A DNA stretch of 64,000 bases from Sulfitobacter delicatus (GTDB taxonomy: Bacteria; Pseudomonadota; Alphaproteobacteria; Rhodobacterales; Rhodobacteraceae). The notes under the pieces are model-generated. The model was not told the DNA's origin, did not search any database, and worked only from the letters and a program-made list of their open reading frames with translations. Shown in pieces: positions 62,481 to 64,000 of the stretch (within the stretch, counting starts at the first letter, position 1; every line of letters starts with the position of its first letter). The stretch spans positions 256,754-320,753 of the forward strand of contig NZ_FNBP01000003.1 of assembly GCF_900102535.1 (NCBI RefSeq), written 5' to 3'. Position numbers and translations under genes: made by a program.

Positions 62481-63137
62481 ATGAACGACCCGATCAATAC
62501 TTACATGAATACGCTCGTCCCAATGGTGGTTGAACAGACCAGCCGGGGCGAGCGTTCTTACGACATTTTCTCGCGGCTGCTGAAAGAACGGATCATCTTC
62601 GTCAACGGGCCGATCCACAGCGGGATGAGCCATCTGGTCGTCGCCCAGCTTCTGCACCTTGAGGCGGAAAACCCTTCCAAAGAAATCAGCATGTATATCA
62701 ACTCGCCCGGTGGCGAGGTGACGGCGGGTCTGTCGATCTATGACACGATGCAATACATCAAGCCCAAGGTTTCCACCCTGATCTGCGGCATGGCGGCCTC
62801 CATGGGGTCGGTCATCGCGATTGGTGGCGAGAAGGGGATGCGGTTTGCGCTGCCCAATGCCGAGGTGATGATTCACCAGCCTTCCGGCGGCTCGCAGGGC
62901 ATGGCCGAAGATATCCTGATCTCGGCGCGCCATATCGAGCGCACCCGTGAGCGGATGTATCAGCTTTACGTCAAACACTCCGGCCAGCCGCTCAAGACGG
63001 TGCAAAAGGCATTGGACCGTGATCTGTGGATGACGCCCGAAGAGGCCAAAGAGTGGGGTCATCTTGACGAGATCGTTGAGAGCCGGGGCAAGGCGGATGA
63101 TGCCGATGCTGCGGGCAAGGGCAAGAAAGACAAGTAA
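62481..63137 (+). CDS. clpP: ATP-dependent Clp protease proteolytic subunit ClpP
   Basis: A 218-residue serine protease with catalytic triad Ser107 (MAASMGS), His132 (VMIHQPSGG) and Asp181 (ALDRDLWM). It forms a tetradecameric chamber that degrades proteins unfolded by ClpX or ClpA. The start at 62481 was chosen because upstream in-frame sequence covers the promoter. The C-terminus ends in a Lys/Asp-rich tail. clpX follows on the same strand. Confidence 0.95.
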   Translation: MNDPINTYMNTLVPMVVEQTSRGERSYDIFSRLLKERIIFVNGPIHSGMSHLVVAQLLHLEAENPSKEISMYINSPGGEVTAGLSIYDTMQYIKPKVSTLICGMAASMGSVIAIGGEKGMRFALPNAEVMIHQPSGGSQGMAEDILISARHIERTRERMYQLYVKHSGQPLKTVQKALDRDLWMTPEEAKEWGHLDEIVESRGKADDADAAGKGKKDK

Positions 63138-63145
63138 TTGACGGA

Positions 63146-63229
63146 CCCGGCGCTGCATATTTTGCGATTGTAGCGCCGGGATCACTGGCCTAAGCTTGAG
63201 GCCAAACATCGCGGCCCTAAGTTTAGGGC
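63146..63229 (+). terminator. Three hairpins between clpP and clpX
   Basis: Successive stems CCCGGCGCT / AGCGCCGGG (63146-63180, 17-base loop), TGGCCT / AGGCCA (63186-63204) and GCCCTA / TAGGGC (63214-63229). None has a T-tract. The first may end or process the clpP transcript and the others may lie in the clpX leader. Confidence 0.55.
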
Positions 63230-63260
63230 GGACATACACGACAGACCTGAAAGGTTTGAG

Positions 63261-64000
63261 ATGGCGAATACTTCCGGCAACGACAGCAAGAACACGCTCT
63301 ACTGCAGCTTCTGCGGCAAGAGCCAGCACGAGGTGCGCAAGCTGATTGCGGGGCCGACCGTGTTCATCTGCGACGAATGCGTCGAGCTGTGCATGGATAT
63401 TATCCGTGAGGAAACAAAGGCTTCGGGCCTCAAGGCGACTGACGGCGTGCCGACACCCCGCGATATCTGCGGCGTGCTGGACGACTATGTGATCGGTCAG
63501 GCCATGGCCAAGCGGGTGCTCTCGGTGGCTGTGCATAACCACTACAAGCGTCTGAACCACGCCCAGAAGGGCGGCGATATCGAACTGGCGAAATCCAACA
63601 TCTTGCTCATTGGCCCCACCGGCTGCGGCAAGACGCTGTTGGCGCAAACGCTGGCGCGGATCTTGGATGTGCCCTTTACCATGGCCGATGCCACCACGCT
63701 GACCGAGGCCGGTTATGTGGGTGAGGATGTTGAGAACATCATCCTCAAGCTGCTGCAATCGTCTGAGTACAACGTCGAGCGGGCGCAGCGCGGCATTGTC
63801 TATATTGACGAAGTCGACAAGATCACCCGCAAGTCGGAAAACCCCAGCATCACCCGTGATGTGTCGGGCGAAGGCGTGCAGCAGGCGCTCTTGAAGTTGA
63901 TGGAAGGCACCGTGGCTTCCGTGCCGCCACAGGGCGGGCGCAAGCATCCGCAGCAGGAATTCCTGCAGGTGGACACCACGAACATCCTCTTTATCTGCGG
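63261..64000 (+). CDS. clpX: ATP-dependent Clp protease ATP-binding subunit ClpX (3' end beyond window)
   Basis: The open frame from ATG 63261 runs to the window edge (about 246 residues). It has the N-terminal zinc-binding domain (Cys15/Cys18 in YCSFCGK and [10 protein letters not shown]), Walker A GPTGCGKT (about 119-126) and Walker [10 protein letters not shown]. ClpX is the AAA+ unfoldase partner of ClpP. GAAAGG lies shortly upstream of the start. Confidence 0.95.
   Translation, partial: MANTSGNDSKNTLYCSFCGKSQHEVRKLIAGPTVFICDECVELCMDIIREETKASGLKATDGVPTPRDICGVLDDYVIGQAMAKRVLSVAVHNHYKRLNHAQKGGDIELAKSNILLIGPTGCGKTLLAQTLARILDVPFTMADATTLTEAGYVGEDVENIILKLLQSSEYNVERAQRGIVYIDEVDKITRKSENPSITRDVSGEGVQQALLKLMEGTVASVPPQGGRKHPQQEFLQVDTTNILFIC

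Noticed and set aside
62049-63947. Long open frame (632 codons) antisense to soxD, clpP and clpX
   Set aside because: It spans three unrelated conserved genes and their promoter regions and shows no domain; it is a codon-bias shadow.

Overview
The window looks like a high-GC chromosomal segment of an alphaproteobacterium of the Rhodobacteraceae, most likely the marine Roseobacter group. The evidence is two perfect alphaproteobacterial LexA boxes (GTTC-N7-GTTC), two DctPQM-type TRAP transporters, a matPQMAB malonate cluster, a choXWV choline importer, a MrpAB-fused Mrp antiporter, a complete soxTRS/soxVWXYZABCD thiosulfate-oxidation cluster and an aerobic 2-aminobenzoyl-CoA pathway. The genus cannot be fixed from the sequence alone. 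Genes are tightly packed, no gene-free stretch exceeds 300 bases, and I see no insertion sequence, prophage, CRISPR array or rRNA.

Layout. 1-4.2 kb is a DNA-damage island: imuB (cut by the window edge) and imuA diverge from an SRAP/HMCES-like gene, which converges on a DUF4130-UdgX fusion coupled to a radical SAM gene. LexA boxes sit directly in front of imuA and of the radical SAM gene. 4.4-7.2 kb is an orphan TRAP transporter. 7.2-13.7 kb is malonate uptake and use (matR divergent from matPQMAB, with a palindromic operator between). 13.8-15.4 kb holds a lytic transglycosylase and a DUF1275 membrane protein. 15.6-21.5 kb is the Mrp Na+/H+ antiporter operon. 21.7-23.4 kb is a secreted caspase-like/Sel1/peptidoglycan-binding protein. 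23.5-26.4 kb is choXWV. 26.5-29.4 kb is a copA-cueR copper operon with a CueR-type promoter. A tRNA-Thr(TGT) follows.

29.7-33.5 kb is mixed: a sulfotransferase-like unknown, a group II aromatic amino acid decarboxylase, a MarR/HpaR regulator and a degenerate DgoK-like kinase. 33.7-47.9 kb is one long rightward set for tryptophan/anthranilate catabolism. It runs from the aminobenzoyl-CoA monooxygenase/reductase through an SDR, MarR, enoyl-CoA hydratase, acyl-CoA dehydrogenase, aryl-CoA ligase, tryptophan 2,3-dioxygenase and kynureninase to a five-gene branched-chain-type ABC importer and a RidA protein. Kynurenine formamidase is not present. Leftward from 51.3 to 47.9 kb run zur-znuC-znuB-pcaH-pcaG, divergent from znuA.

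52.5-62.4 kb is the sox region: soxT-soxR-soxS leftward and soxV-W-X-Y-Z-A-B-C-D rightward, with ATTC-N8-GAAT inverted repeats before soxX and soxC as likely SoxR operators. The window ends with clpP, behind a heat-shock-like promoter, and the first 740 bases of clpX.

The most interesting points are the side-by-side, LexA-linked placement of two families known to bond covalently to damaged DNA (SRAP and UdgX) together with a radical SAM enzyme of unknown reaction, the almost identical LexA box-N2-ATG geometry of the two damage operons, a second inverted repeat inside the sox operon, and the compact tryptophan-to-aminobenzoyl-CoA cluster.
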